The notes: generated from the letters alone by a model not told the origin. DNA of 64,000 nucleotides from Proteiniphilum sp. UBA5384 (GCF_002410825.1 NZ_DHOS01000032.1:47721-111720), one strand, 5' to 3'; positions 1-9,807 are shown, counted from the stretch's first letter. Numbers and translations: made by a program.

Positions 1-41
1 CAAGCTGAGGGTCGCGGGTTTGAGCCCCGTCTTCCGCTCCA
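1..41 (+). tRNA. tRNA 3' end, probably tRNA-Gly (partial)
   Basis: Only the 3' part lies in the window. It shows the end of the anticodon loop, a 5-bp T-stem (GCGGG with CCCGT, one G-T wobble) around a 7-base loop, an acceptor strand CTTCCGC, discriminator T and an encoded CCA at 39-41. Counting back from the T-stem puts C at anticodon position 36, so the codon begins with G. Together with an acceptor that would pair with GCGGAAG this fits tRNA-Gly, but the full anticodon is outside the window, so the amino acid is inferred. Confidence 0.85.
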
Positions 42-45
42 AAGA

Positions 46-92
46 AAAGAGGAGCAATCTTTTGGCGTAGCCGAAGATTCTCCTCTTTTTTC
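46..92. terminator. Bidirectional intrinsic terminator between tRNA and GH97
   Basis: A long stem starts with AAAGAGGAG (46-54) pairing with CTCCTCTTT (80-88). It continues inward through AATCTT/AAGATT and GGC/GCC around a GTA loop. On the plus strand it is followed by a T-run (86-91), which fits termination after the tRNA. Read on the minus strand the same stem is followed by TTTTCTTT, so it can also end the PUL 1 transcript, whose last gene stops at 140. Confidence 0.85.
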
Positions 93-139
93 TTATCTTG
101 ATATCCAATGGAAGGATTGCAAAATTCCCAATAAAACGA

Positions 140-2143
140 TTATTTTCTCGTCAGAATGATGACCGCTCCACCACTTGTTGCCAGATCCAGTTCAACCATG
201 CTATCTGAATCTACGGCCATTTCCTCTATATCCAATGCATAGGGATTGGTTTTCCAGTCGGCACCTTTACCGTCTTTGAATATTTTGGCCTGATAAGTGG
301 CTCCTTTGTCCAGAAAATCGAGCGATAAGGCCAACTTACGGCTGTCGCCATTGGTGATGCTTCCCACATACCAGTTTTCACTTTCCCGGTCTTTGCGGGC
401 TATGGTCACATATTCCCCTATTTCGGCATCGGGTACCACTGTCTTCGACCAATTTACAGGACAAGACGTAATAAATTCAAAAGCCGGATTATTTTCGTAA
501 TTCTCAATCATATCTGCTGCCATCTGCAAAGGGCTGTAGAGCACCACAAATTCAGCCAGTTGTTTTGCCAGAGTAGTCTGAGGTCTTGTATCGGGAAATA
601 CGGGATTATTGAAGTTGAAGATTACCGGCGTATAATCCATCGGTCCTGCCAGCCCCCGTGTAAAAGGGAGAATGGTGGTATGTTCGGGAGGATTTCCACC
701 ATCGGGCGACCATGCGTTATACTCCTGTCCCCTCACCCCTTCCTGGGTTATCAGGTTAGGATAGGTACGCTGCAGGCCGGTAGGCATAACCGGTTCATGG
801 TTATTTATCATGATCCGATAGTTGGCCGCCGTCTCTATCACTTTCCGGTAATGCCTTACACCATACTGGCTACTGTGCCTTTCCTTATGGTCGAGCAGAG
901 GACTAACATAACCGGTTTTAACCGCATCTATCCCGAGCCTGTTGTAAAATGCAAATGCGCTGTCCAGCTGAGATTCATAATTGATGGTGGCGCCGCCCGT
1001 TTCGTTATGTCCGATCAGTTTTACATTTTTACCGGCAGCATACCGGCTGATTTCTTCTATATCAAAATCGGGATAGGGACGGGTGAAGCTGAACTTGTCG
1101 CCCTCTTTTGTCCAATCGTTTTCCCATCCATAGTTCCATCCTTCTACCAATACGCCTGAGAAACCGTGCTCCGCGGCAAAATCGATATACCTCTTCGTAT
1201 TTTCGGTGGTGGCACCATGCTTAGGTCCCGGTGCCCATGTATATTTCTCCATATGCATGCCCCACCAGACACCTATATATCTGCCGGGTTTTATCCACGA
1301 CGTATCTTCTATCTTGCAAGGTTCGTTGAGGTTGAGCATCAGTCGGGAGAGTATCAGATCCCCCGGTTTATCCGCGATTATAAGCGTCCGCCACGGTGTT
1401 ACACCCGGTGTATTCATAAACACCTTCTCACCTGTCGACCAGGGAGTAAGGTCGATCTTCAGCCTAGAAGTCTGCTGAACAGGAGTCAGGTTCATGGCAG
1501 CATAATCGGTAAGGTTGGCCTCATGAATAGAGAGATACAACCCTTCATCAGTTTTCATTGTCAGCGGTGTAGGCACCGTATCCAACTCGCTGACAAAGGA
1601 TTTTTTATATAATCCTTCATAATATTCCGTGGTATAAGCCGGGAACGACCAGGCAGTATGATTTCCCGCGAGTGAGAACTCGGTCAGTTCATCCATAATA
1701 ACAAAATCCTTGAGGTTTTCCTGCTCGGGAAATTCATAACGGAATCCTATCCCGTCGTCGAAAGCATGAAAAACTACCGAGAACTTACGCTTCAACCCTT
1801 CGTTTTCAGCTACGTTCACCGTCATCCGGTTATAAGTATTATCCACGGACTTCTCTTCCCCCCACGGCCGGTCCCAGGTTTCGCTGAACGAAGAGTGGGT
1901 TATATCTGTTATTTTGAAGCCTTTATTGAAATCACCCTCCTTCAGGATAAATCCTAACAATGATTTTTCGATGATCGGCTTATTATTTTTGGAAACAGTA
2001 TAATAAATCTGTCCATCTTCTATACCCGCTTGAACCGAAATGGTTCCGTCGGGAGAATTTAATTTTGCGTTTTGTTCCATCTTGCCGCATGAGTAAAAGC
2101 AGCACAACGCGCATACCCATCCCAGTAACACTAATTGCTTCAT
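140..2143 (-). CDS. GH97 alpha-glucosidase, SusB-like lipoprotein
   Basis: A 667-residue glycoside hydrolase family 97 protein, close to the usual length of about 700. It begins with a signal peptide and a Cys at about residue 19 (FYSC), so it is probably lipidated. The beta-sandwich N-terminal part is followed by a barrel with the family motifs around residues 289-340 (GVWWGMHMEKYTW, GVLVEGWNYGW). Glutamates typical of the inverting SusB subgroup are visible at E381 (HNET), E450 (NNHEP), E468/E474 and E487 (PPEHTT). At the place where retaining GH97 enzymes carry the Asp nucleophile, this protein has Gly (VKTGY, about residue 411). This points to an inverting, calcium-dependent alpha-glucosidase; the assignment of catalytic roles is from memory of SusB. 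It is the last gene of PUL 1, 71 bases after the GH99-like gene. Substrate linkage is not shown. Confidence 0.9.
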   Translation of the reverse strand: MKQLVLLGWVCALCCFYSCGKMEQNAKLNSPDGTISVQAGIEDGQIYYTVSKNNKPIIEKSLLGFILKEGDFNKGFKITDITHSSFSETWDRPWGEEKSVDNTYNRMTVNVAENEGLKRKFSVVFHAFDDGIGFRYEFPEQENLKDFVIMDELTEFSLAGNHTAWSFPAYTTEYYEGLYKKSFVSELDTVPTPLTMKTDEGLYLSIHEANLTDYAAMNLTPVQQTSRLKIDLTPWSTGEKVFMNTPGVTPWRTLIIADKPGDLILSRLMLNLNEPCKIEDTSWIKPGRYIGVWWGMHMEKYTWAPGPKHGATTENTKRYIDFAAEHGFSGVLVEGWNYGWENDWTKEGDKFSFTRPYPDFDIEEISRYAAGKNVKLIGHNETGGATINYESQLDSAFAFYNRLGIDAVKTGYVSPLLDHKERHSSQYGVRHYRKVIETAANYRIMINNHEPVMPTGLQRTYPNLITQEGVRGQEYNAWSPDGGNPPEHTTILPFTRGLAGPMDYTPVIFNFNNPVFPDTRPQTTLAKQLAEFVVLYSPLQMAADMIENYENNPAFEFITSCPVNWSKTVVPDAEIGEYVTIARKDRESENWYVGSITNGDSRKLALSLDFLDKGATYQAKIFKDGKGADWKTNPYALDIEEMAVDSDSMVELDLATSGGAVIILTRK

Positions 2144-2214
2144 AATCCTTATCGCTTGGTTTATACAAGTTTCATAAATCGCCTATGTGCGAAAATTAAG
2201 AGCCTGTTTCTATT

Positions 2215-3471
2215 TTACTTTATTTCGTCCATTTCTCGTTTTGCATCGTCTATTCTCAGCGAAATGAGGTAATAGTATGCTTGAAGCAGTTTGCTTTGTG
2301 CATCTATATCTGTTTTGTACTCCTTCCGCAAATCGTAATGCCTGTATATCTGCTTCAATGCATTGACATCGTAGGTTACTCCGGAATAATTCTGGATGAT
2401 TTCCAGATACTTATACTGGTCTTCATCCGTGGGTTCAATCTGTGTTCCCTCACCAAAATCGTTCCAGGTAACAAGCTGTACAAAAGGAGCTTCGGCAGTG
2501 GTAGTGGCTTGAAGTTGCTCTCTCAGTTCGTCACCATCACGATAATCGAGGTTAGAGTAACTGTCACCCCACCCTCCTTCTTTGTAAAAATCAAGGAAGC
2601 CGGGATAGGCCGAAGCCATATATTCGCCATATTTATCTTTCAAGCCTTTATAGAAAGAACTGTTATTGGCATCAACCCACGTAAATTCGCTGGATACATT
2701 CTCATCGCCGGCATTGGGGGCAGCACCGAATAACGTCATGAAATAGGGCTTGGTATTCAATACCGAAAATATCTTCGTCCACCTGGCCGGGCTATCAGCA
2801 TAGTCTCCGATGTTCAAAGCAATGGGGCCGAAGCACATCAATAACGGTTTGCCGTCAACCTTGGCATAACATTTCTTGCTGAAGAAGTTTTTTTCAAGGT
2901 ACCTCATGTCTTCTTGTCCCCAAGCTACCATTTGTTCCACGCTGCTTGCACCATCCAGATTGTTCCTATCTTCATACACAATGGCTATTTCCATGCCGGC
3001 ACGCTCTACTGCATCCAACAGGGCTTCGGTGGCCACAGTTACTCCGGTATCTCCGCCCCGTGAGCCATACCAATCCACCAGCACTCCCTCGATGCCGGCA
3101 TACTTCATCAGCAGCAAATGATAGTCCAGGACTACCTTGTCGCTTGAGTCGTACGGACCAATCAGGGGATAGAAGTGCGAGGCAATTTCCCGTTTGCCGG
3201 CAGCATCTATATTATCCGGATTTTTATTTGCCATCGTCCAGTGCATTCCCCATGCACCGCTCACTTCCTTGGTTTCAAACCAAGGCATGTAGTGTACATA
3301 CAATTTGGTAGAATTGGTTTTCGTTACCTGAACCGGATCAAGGACAATGACTCCCTCGTCAGCAGTTATCAGACCCGGTTTGTCGTTGCCGCAGGCAACA
3401 GCCATAATAATGGTAATTGGTACTAATAAGAAATATATTACTTTTTTCATCATTTTTCCGCGGTGTTTCAT
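2215..3471 (-). CDS. GH71/GH99-like glycoside hydrolase, lipoprotein
   Basis: A protein of about 412-418 residues. The start at 3453 (MMKK) directly precedes the hydrophobic signal and is more likely than the upstream ATG at 3471. A lipobox (MAVAC) follows. The body resembles the GH71/GH99-like barrel family: an early YMPWF motif, WGMHW, a central GVLVDWYG segment, and near the C-terminus WNDFGEGT, the region that carries acidic catalytic residues in GH99 endomannosidases. It lies 12 bases downstream of SusD in the same transcript. GH99 acts on alpha-mannosides, but many GH99-like PUL proteins are uncharacterised, so the substrate is open. A second GH99-like protein occurs in the rhamnose PUL at 52656. 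Confidence 0.8.
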   Translation of the reverse strand: MKHRGKMMKKVIYFLLVPITIIMAVACGNDKPGLITADEGVIVLDPVQVTKTNSTKLYVHYMPWFETKEVSGAWGMHWTMANKNPDNIDAAGKREIASHFYPLIGPYDSSDKVVLDYHLLLMKYAGIEGVLVDWYGSRGGDTGVTVATEALLDAVERAGMEIAIVYEDRNNLDGASSVEQMVAWGQEDMRYLEKNFFSKKCYAKVDGKPLLMCFGPIALNIGDYADSPARWTKIFSVLNTKPYFMTLFGAAPNAGDENVSSEFTWVDANNSSFYKGLKDKYGEYMASAYPGFLDFYKEGGWGDSYSNLDYRDGDELREQLQATTTAEAPFVQLVTWNDFGEGTQIEPTDEDQYKYLEIIQNYSGVTYDVNALKQIYRHYDLRKEYKTDIDAQSKLLQAYYYLISLRIDDAKREMDEIK

Positions 3472-3483
3472 TCAAATTATTAT

Positions 3484-5019
3484 TTATTGATAATCAGGAT
3501 TTTGCTCCAGCTTAGGATTCAAAGCCAATACATTTGTAGGAATAGGGTAAACCTTCTTGTATGCCTCGGTCTCTCCTTTTTCCCACCACGGCTGATAGAA
3601 TGTTCCAAAACGGATATTTACTGTCCGACGCAAGCCTTCGAATACAAATTCGTGTTTCCATTCGTTATCTATGTCTTCGATAGTCAATGTTGTTAAATCA
3701 TCTAAACCTGCACGATTCCGTATCTGATTGATTAGCGGCAGCGCGGCAGCTGTATTGCCCAACCGGAAATTGGCTTCGGCCATCATCATCAGTATTTCAC
3801 CGTAACGCATTAACACCCAATCATTATCGGCTTCCCATTTATCGGTAGCAAGTATCTCGTATTTATGCAGCCGGGCTCCCTCCACGTTGCCGGCATCGCT
3901 GATGCTGTTCACCTCCTCGGTATAGATCAGTTGCTCTCCCCTATCGGTAATGATTACCGAGCCTGTTGAAAGATTAATCTGCTCTCCGATCAGTAATGAC
4001 TTCCGGCGAATATCCTTTTCATCGAAAGAAGAATATAATCCCGGCTGGGCACAAATACCATTTGCCGACCACTGCCATATTCCGGCCGGATCTACAGCAA
4101 ACTTCTGATAGCCATGATAAGTCATTCGAGCCAAAAAGTTTCCTACGGTATTCATTGCCTGATCAAATGTGGCGGCAAACATGATTTCCCTCGACACTTC
4201 ATTTTTCTGCTTGAAGTTGGTATAGTAATCATTCTCAAGAACATATCCATTTATTTTATTGCAGGCATCTATACAGTCTTGCCAACGCGGCGTATCAATA
4301 TATACTTCGGAGTTTAGATAAAGTCTGGCCAACACTCCATTGGCTACATTTTGGGTAAAGCGTCCGTAAATAACTGCCGCCGGAAGCCTATCCATTATCT
4401 CAAGAAGTTCGCTCTCCACAAACTCATACACTTCGGCAGTCGTTGATTTTTCGGGCAAACCTTCCTCCTCGAAATCGGTGGTAATGGGCACAGCGCCAAA
4501 ATTGTTCAACAACAAGTAATAATAATAAGCTCTCAGACCTCTTAATTCAGCTTTCACATTCTCTTTCGACTCGTCGTCCAAGGTTGATTTGTCTACTTGA
4601 TAGATGATCCCATTCACACGGGTTATGCCATTGTAACAGTATTTCCAATAAGATTCAAACAGCTTGTTTCCGGGTTTGAAATCGTGTCTTTGTACTTCTT
4701 GATACACTCCATTATCGTACCAGTCGCTCCCCCGGGTCGGAATACAAGCTTCGTCAGAGGCACATTCGTCAAGGAAAAATACAAATTCAGAAGCCACATA
4801 ACAATTAAGCCCTTCGGGAGTTGAATATCCTCGCAGCGAAGCATAGGCACCTCCTACGATGGTGGCTATTTCCGAGTCTGTTTTTCCATAATCGTTCATC
4901 GACACCTGATCGTATAGCTTTTCATCTAAATTGGTACAGGCGGCCATTGTCACAGTTATGGCAGAAGCCATCATGACAGATTTTAAATTTATCTTCATTT
5001 CGATACAACTTTTTATCAT
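3484..5019 (-). CDS. SusD/RagB-family glycan-binding lipoprotein
   Basis: A 511-residue SusD homologue, the surface lipoprotein that caps the SusC transporter and binds glycan. The N-terminal region has a signal and lipobox (MAACTN), then LDEKLYDQ typical of mature SusD proteins. TPR-like helices and the C-terminal RagB/SusD segment follow (EFVFEGLRR, YPIPTNVLALNP). The start ATG shares its A with the TAA stop of susC (TAATG), so the two are translationally coupled; an internal Met eight residues in (MKINLKS) is an alternative start. A typical length and an immediate SusC neighbour make the assignment firm. Confidence 0.95.
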   Translation of the reverse strand: MIKSCIEMKINLKSVMMASAITVTMAACTNLDEKLYDQVSMNDYGKTDSEIATIVGGAYASLRGYSTPEGLNCYVASEFVFFLDECASDEACIPTRGSDWYDNGVYQEVQRHDFKPGNKLFESYWKYCYNGITRVNGIIYQVDKSTLDDESKENVKAELRGLRAYYYYLLLNNFGAVPITTDFEEEGLPEKSTTAEVYEFVESELLEIMDRLPAAVIYGRFTQNVANGVLARLYLNSEVYIDTPRWQDCIDACNKINGYVLENDYYTNFKQKNEVSREIMFAATFDQAMNTVGNFLARMTYHGYQKFAVDPAGIWQWSANGICAQPGLYSSFDEKDIRRKSLLIGEQINLSTGSVIITDRGEQLIYTEEVNSISDAGNVEGARLHKYEILATDKWEADNDWVLMRYGEILMMMAEANFRLGNTAAALPLINQIRNRAGLDDLTTLTIEDIDNEWKHEFVFEGLRRTVNIRFGTFYQPWWEKGETEAYKKVYPIPTNVLALNPKLEQNPDYQ

Positions 5020-7949
5020 TAAAAAATAAGATTCACCCCGAATGAGAATGTGCGGGGACGGGGATAAAAGTTCAACATATCTATTCCCGGATTGGAGAGT
5101 CCGTCTGTATTTACTTCCGGGTCAAGCCCCGTATAGCCTGTGAGCACAAATAGATTCTCTCCGGTCATGTAGAAACGTATTTTTTCAAATCCAATATTCT
5201 TCCCTACGGGTAAGGTATAACCCAATGTTGCCGATTGCAAACGAAAGAAAGAGCCATTTTCTACCCAATAATCGGAATATACCACGTTGGCAGTTTTAAG
5301 ACCGCTCGACAGATAGTCGTCCGGAACATTGAGTGCCGGCAGACGATTGGAAACAAAAAGGCTCATATCAGTGGCATTCAGCACCTTTTGACCGTACATC
5401 CCGTAGGCGGAAAAACCAAAGTCAAAATGTCTATAAGTGAAGTTCATCCCTAAACCAAGGTTGAATTTAGGTTGAGCACTACCAAGATATTCATATTCTC
5501 CATCATTGGCCAGTACGAAGTTTCCATCTTCATCGTAACCAAGACAACGAGGACCGAAGAATGCTCCGGTAGGATAGCCGGCCTTCACCATCTGGGTGTT
5601 CAGATTCGATACGCCTGACAAACCCTGTAAAGAACCCGCCGGAGTACCTGTATCCTGGAAGTCTTCATTCGAAAGGCTTTCAATCTTCTGTTTGTTGTAG
5701 GAGAATGATAAGTTGGCATCCCATGAAAAATCTTTCAGGCTCATCACATTGGCATTGACCGAAAGCTCAATCCCCTTATTGGATAAATCACCCACATTCG
5801 CCATCATCTGCCCATACAGGTAAGGGGGTTGCGGTACCGGATAAGTCCAAAGCAAATCACTTGTTTTCTTATGATACAACTCAATGGTTCCATTCACTCT
5901 GTTGAAGAGACTAAAATCAATTCCCAGGTTATATTGGGCTGTTGACTCCCATTTTAAATCCGGATTCGGGTTTTGTGTGGGCGCATACGAGTTTTTCCAT
6001 GTTTCGGTGGCGGGATCATAATAAGCCCCTCCGCTTGGTCCCAAGATGGCCAATGACCTATATTGGCCTATTCCATCCTGATTTCCGGTCACACCATAGC
6101 CCAAGCGTAGTTTGAGGTTATTCAGCCACGACGGGATATGCGGTGCTATAAATGGCTCGTCGGACAGACGCCAGGCGGCTGAAACCGATGGAAAATATCC
6201 CCATTTGTTATTGTCCCCGAAACGAGAAGAGCCATCGGCACGGAGAGTCGCCGTAAGCATGTAACGGCTCATAAAGTTATAATTCACACGCCCGAAGAAA
6301 GAGACCAGGTTGGCCGCTGTCTTTGACGACCACACATCGCTTATCCGGTAATCGGAGCCTGCCCCCAGATTATTGTATATAAACGCATCGGTGTCGAAAC
6401 CTCGACGTTGCGCGCCGAAACCTTCGCCTGTATATTGCAAGTAGGAGTATCCTCCCATCGCATTTATTGTATGCTTATTTTCATCAAACGATTTGTCATA
6501 ATTTAGAAAAGCTTCCAATTGAAAACTTTTATTGTCGTACTGTTGGCGCCTGCCATACCCACCATCATTTTGTCTGAAAGCATACGATGGTTCATAATAA
6601 CCCTCCTGCCACGAATTATATTCATAAGAACCACTTACCGAAGCTTTTAAATCAGTTATTACTTCCAGTTCCATTTTGCCGTACCCCAATAAGCGGTGAC
6701 GTGTTTGCTGGGAATAATAATTTTCGTTATACTCCACCGGATTGGCGGTATTGGTACCGCTTACCTGGTTGTAGTTTCCGGCTTCGTCCTTCACCGGCAT
6801 CGTCGGATTTTGGTTGATGGCATAGTTGTAGATACCGTAAAAGCCGGTATCGGCCTGACGGTATTTATCGTAGGTAGCACTCACCCCCATGTCTAATTTC
6901 AGCCTATTATTCAACCCATATTGATAGGCTGAAAGGCTTCCAGCCAATCTATCCATATAGGTATTCTTCACTATTCCGCCATTTTCCTGATAAGTCAATG
7001 AAGCTCGATAGCCACTGTTGGCTTTACTGCTATTCATTGACAGGTTGTGCGAATGGGTTATGGCCGTTTTCTGCAACTCGTCAATCCAGTCGGTATTGCC
7101 TCCATAATCAATTGCCGAAGTTATATTGTTGTCTCTTACATAGGCCCTCCATTGGTTTGCTGATAGCAAGTCAATTTTAGAAGCTGCCGTTCCCACTGCC
7201 AGATAGCCGTTGTACTCTATGCTTTTTTGCTCGGTGTCGGTAGCTCTATTGGTAGTCACAATGATGACCCCATTGGCTCCCCGTGAACCATAGATAGCCG
7301 CTGCCGAGGCATCTTTCAGCACATCAATTGAAATGATGTTAGACGGTTGAACGGTGTTGATATCAACCCCGGGAATACCATCTACCACAACCAAAGGTGC
7401 ATTGCTTGCCGATAATGAGGTTCCACCGCGCAGACGCATAGCTGCACCGGCTGCAGGATCGCCGGAGTTTTGGGTAACCGACAGCCCTGCCACTTTCCCT
7501 TGCAGCAGCTGCTCGGTGGAGGTAACAACACCTTTTTTCAGGTCCTTGGCGCTCACAGAGGAAATTGCACCGGTGAGATCGGTCTTTCGCATCAAGCCAT
7601 ATCCAATCCCCACGACAGTAACCGCATCCAGCATCACATTATTCTCTTTCATCCGAATTTTCATCGAAGCCTTCGCGGGTTCTTTTAACGAATTGAAACC
7701 AACATAACTGAAAACAAGCACTTCACCGGGCGAAACCGTCAGTGTAAAGTTCCCATCCAGGTCCGAAACCGTTCCTATTGTAGCATCCGATTCAGTGGTA
7801 ACAGTCACGCCAATCAACGGAAGGTCGCTTTCGTCCACCACATTCCCATTTACCGTTATTTTATCCTGGGCTGAAACTGACAGCAGGCCGCCCATACACA
7901 CAACAAATAGTAAGAGTAGATATTTCGTATATATATTTTTTAAATTCAT
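5019..7949 (-). CDS. SusC/RagA-family TonB-dependent transporter (PUL 1)
   Basis: A 976-residue outer-membrane transporter. It has a Sec signal peptide ending near SVSAQ, a carboxypeptidase regulatory-like domain (about 30-110, with VNGNVVDESDLPLIGV), and a plug domain (about 120-240) with LLQGKVAGL, GASNAPLVVVDG-type and GSRGANGVIIVTT motifs. A C-terminal beta-barrel ends in a phenylalanine (GVNLIF). It imports oligosaccharides across the outer membrane using TonB energy, as the partner of the overlapping susD. It starts 11 bases after the secreted 372-aa protein, so the operon is tight. No signal-transducing N-terminal extension is seen, which fits regulation by the separate upstream DUF6377 protein. 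Confidence 0.95.
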   Translation of the reverse strand: MNLKNIYTKYLLLLFVVCMGGLLSVSAQDKITVNGNVVDESDLPLIGVTVTTESDATIGTVSDLDGNFTLTVSPGEVLVFSYVGFNSLKEPAKASMKIRMKENNVMLDAVTVVGIGYGLMRKTDLTGAISSVSAKDLKKGVVTSTEQLLQGKVAGLSVTQNSGDPAAGAAMRLRGGTSLSASNAPLVVVDGIPGVDINTVQPSNIISIDVLKDASAAAIYGSRGANGVIIVTTNRATDTEQKSIEYNGYLAVGTAASKIDLLSANQWRAYVRDNNITSAIDYGGNTDWIDELQKTAITHSHNLSMNSSKANSGYRASLTYQENGGIVKNTYMDRLAGSLSAYQYGLNNRLKLDMGVSATYDKYRQADTGFYGIYNYAINQNPTMPVKDEAGNYNQVSGTNTANPVEYNENYYSQQTRHRLLGYGKMELEVITDLKASVSGSYEYNSWQEGYYEPSYAFRQNDGGYGRRQQYDNKSFQLEAFLNYDKSFDENKHTINAMGGYSYLQYTGEGFGAQRRGFDTDAFIYNNLGAGSDYRISDVWSSKTAANLVSFFGRVNYNFMSRYMLTATLRADGSSRFGDNNKWGYFPSVSAAWRLSDEPFIAPHIPSWLNNLKLRLGYGVTGNQDGIGQYRSLAILGPSGGAYYDPATETWKNSYAPTQNPNPDLKWESTAQYNLGIDFSLFNRVNGTIELYHKKTSDLLWTYPVPQPPYLYGQMMANVGDLSNKGIELSVNANVMSLKDFSWDANLSFSYNKQKIESLSNEDFQDTGTPAGSLQGLSGVSNLNTQMVKAGYPTGAFFGPRCLGYDEDGNFVLANDGEYEYLGSAQPKFNLGLGMNFTYRHFDFGFSAYGMYGQKVLNATDMSLFVSNRLPALNVPDDYLSSGLKTANVVYSDYWVENGSFFRLQSATLGYTLPVGKNIGFEKIRFYMTGENLFVLTGYTGLDPEVNTDGLSNPGIDMLNFYPRPRTFSFGVNLIF

Positions 7950-7960
7950 ACCGATATTAA

Positions 7961-9079
7961 TTATTTAAGATTATCAACTTTCACCAATGGAATATCGCCT
8001 TTGTATATCTCAGAATTGTGCTGATCGTTGATCAATAAACTTATTTTTGAAATATTCATTCCTTTAAATTCATCACTGACAGATATAAATGCCCGCTGAC
8101 GTCTTATTGGGTTGTCGCCCGTGAGTGTTCCCGTTATCGTTTTACTGCCGCCGGTAATGGTATAGGACAATTGTTGATTGCGGTCATTGTTGTCACGAGT
8201 AATGATCAGGATATCATTTTCACTTATTTTTTGTGGAAATATGCTAAATACCGGTGGAATAACCTCTACCTCTTCCGCTAAAATCTTATAGGTGTCCGTA
8301 TTACCTCCCCAGTCAGCTATACCATCCCATTTCACCACAATGAAAACCAGGTTTTCCATCTTATACTCGTTGCCAACTCCGTAGTAGGTTTCGGGTACGA
8401 GGTCTTTTTTATAAATACCGTTGCCCAAATCCTTAAACTCCGTTTTTGCTCTTGCGTCCGCATCCCAAGCATCGAAAGATTGCACATCCGTCCAGTCGTT
8501 TAAGCCGCTATGCAAATGCAATGAATGAGAAATGGGCATAAATCCATCAACAGCGTTGGCATTGAACAATATGGACAATGAATTTCCTACTTGAAAATCA
8601 ACCGGTTTATAGTCAAATACTTTACCGGTCTTTTCGAAAGCAGTGACATGATCGATTTTAGGAATGGAAAGTGTGCCTGATAAACTACTGCCATCCTCTG
8701 AACGGAGCAGAAACCAGTAGTTTCCGTCGCCATTATTGAATAATTCATCCGCTGTCTTATTAAAGAAAACGGTTGGCGTCATGGTTAAACTCCATATTTT
8801 ATCACCACAAAAAACAAGAGGGGTTGCCTCTCCTTGCTCTTGCCATGCGGGGGATCCGGGTCCCCATATCCATAATGCAAGCGGGAAATCGTCAGGAATA
8901 TTGGCCGATGACATATCGAAATACCAAGTAACCTCTTCATCCATAGCATATACAGCCGGGCTTATCCATATCTTATCGGGGTCGGGCAGCGATTGAGATT
9001 TTAAGGCGGTAGCTAATGACACGAAAAACAGAAGTATATATATCGTCTTTTTCATATGATTAAAACTATTTATTTTCAA
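7961..9079 (-). CDS. Secreted PUL protein in the SusE position, function unknown
   Basis: About 364-372 residues. The likely start is the Met at 9055 (MKKTIY), directly before a Sec signal that ends near LKSQS. No lipobox Cys is visible. The mature part is rich in beta-strand-like segments and aromatic residues (LALWIWGPG, GNYWFLLRSEDG, HLHSGLNDW), as expected of a carbohydrate-binding surface or periplasmic protein. It may belong to the DUF4961-type proteins that precede SusC in some Bacteroidetes PULs, but that is from memory and not proven. It sits between the small lipoprotein and SusC in one transcript. Confidence 0.6.
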   Translation of the reverse strand: MKINSFNHMKKTIYILLFFVSLATALKSQSLPDPDKIWISPAVYAMDEEVTWYFDMSSANIPDDFPLALWIWGPGSPAWQEQGEATPLVFCGDKIWSLTMTPTVFFNKTADELFNNGDGNYWFLLRSEDGSSLSGTLSIPKIDHVTAFEKTGKVFDYKPVDFQVGNSLSILFNANAVDGFMPISHSLHLHSGLNDWTDVQSFDAWDADARAKTEFKDLGNGIYKKDLVPETYYGVGNEYKMENLVFIVVKWDGIADWGGNTDTYKILAEEVEVIPPVFSIFPQKISENDILIITRDNNDRNQQLSYTITGGSKTITGTLTGDNPIRRQRAFISVSDEFKGMNISKISLLINDQHNSEIYKGDIPLVKVDNLK

Positions 9080-9151
9080 ATGTATCGTATAGAACTCGCT
9101 TTAATCATGTTCTTGGGTTTAATGATTTAGATGCTCGTTTCATACTGAAGC

Positions 9152-9679
9152 TTAATTAATTTTTGTAAGTTCGTAATTATAAGAAACAAAGGGAACCCCT
9201 CCGCTGCTGCGGGTCAGCTTTAATGCCATGGTGGGGTTGGTTCCAGGAATGGTAACGAGGGTCAATTGCCCTATCAGGGCAGACTTGGCAGCATCCGAGT
9301 AGAGATTCACGACCGACGCTGTTCCGCTGGGTTGAGGATAGAAATAGCTAAGATCCCAATATCCTTCGAATGGGAATAGCTCAGGAGAAGAACTTTCTAC
9401 TTTGTAAGTAGTCGGTTTGTTTTCCTCATCAGTATTCAGCGTCATTTGGAAGCTGTCGAACGAGAACTGCCCGTACAGGCTGATTTCCGTGGATGAAAGG
9501 CCCAGTGTTTTAGCTGTCTCATCAATTTGCTTGATATCGACAAGGCTCCATGTTCCATTTATCCTTTCACTAATGGTAATTGGTTCTACATATTTCCCAT
9601 CATCGGTATGCTCGCATGCCGTGAACAAAAGACATCCGATGATCAGAAAAAGCACAATGAACCCATTGTTTTTTCTCAT
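9152..9679 (-). CDS. Small PUL lipoprotein, lipocalin-like (DUF5004-type?)
   Basis: The open frame extends upstream to 9820, but the ATG at 9679 (MRKNNG) is chosen because it directly precedes a signal peptide with a good lipobox (LLFTACEH) and lies downstream of the promoter at 9777-9807. That gives 175 residues. The mature part starts with a disordered linker, then NGTWSLVDIKQ and alternating beta-strand segments as in lipocalin-like DUF5004 lipoproteins that often head Bacteroidetes PULs. It is the first gene of the PUL 1 operon. Its role is unknown; a surface glycan-binding accessory is plausible. Confidence 0.65.
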   Translation of the reverse strand: MRKNNGFIVLFLIIGCLLFTACEHTDDGKYVEPITISERINGTWSLVDIKQIDETAKTLGLSSTEISLYGQFSFDSFQMTLNTDEENKPTTYKVESSSPELFPFEGYWDLSYFYPQPSGTASVVNLYSDAAKSALIGQLTLVTIPGTNPTMALKLTRSSGGVPFVSYNYELTKIN

Positions 9680-9776
9680 GATTAAATAAAATTTGGACAT
9701 AAAATAATTTAATTGTACGTTGAAAATATCTATATTAGTGTGTGCATAAGTGCCTGTATTAAATATTGAATTGATA

Positions 9777-9807
9777 CAAAGATATCCGCCGGCCCGTTTT
9801 TTTCCAA
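9777..9807 (-). promoter_or_regulatory. Bacteroidetes-type promoter of PUL 1
   Basis: On the minus strand the sequence reads TTG (9805-9807), exactly 20 bases, then TATCTTTG (9777-9784). This matches the Bacteroidetes primary-sigma consensus TTG-N19-21-TAnnTTTG. Transcription would start near 9770 and give a leader of about 90 bases before the ATG at 9679. It is the only such match upstream of the PUL 1 genes. Confidence 0.75.

Noticed and set aside
560..1159. Open frame of 199 codons on the plus strand inside GH97
   Set aside because: Antisense to the GH97 catalytic region with no family features; the GH97 reading is certain.
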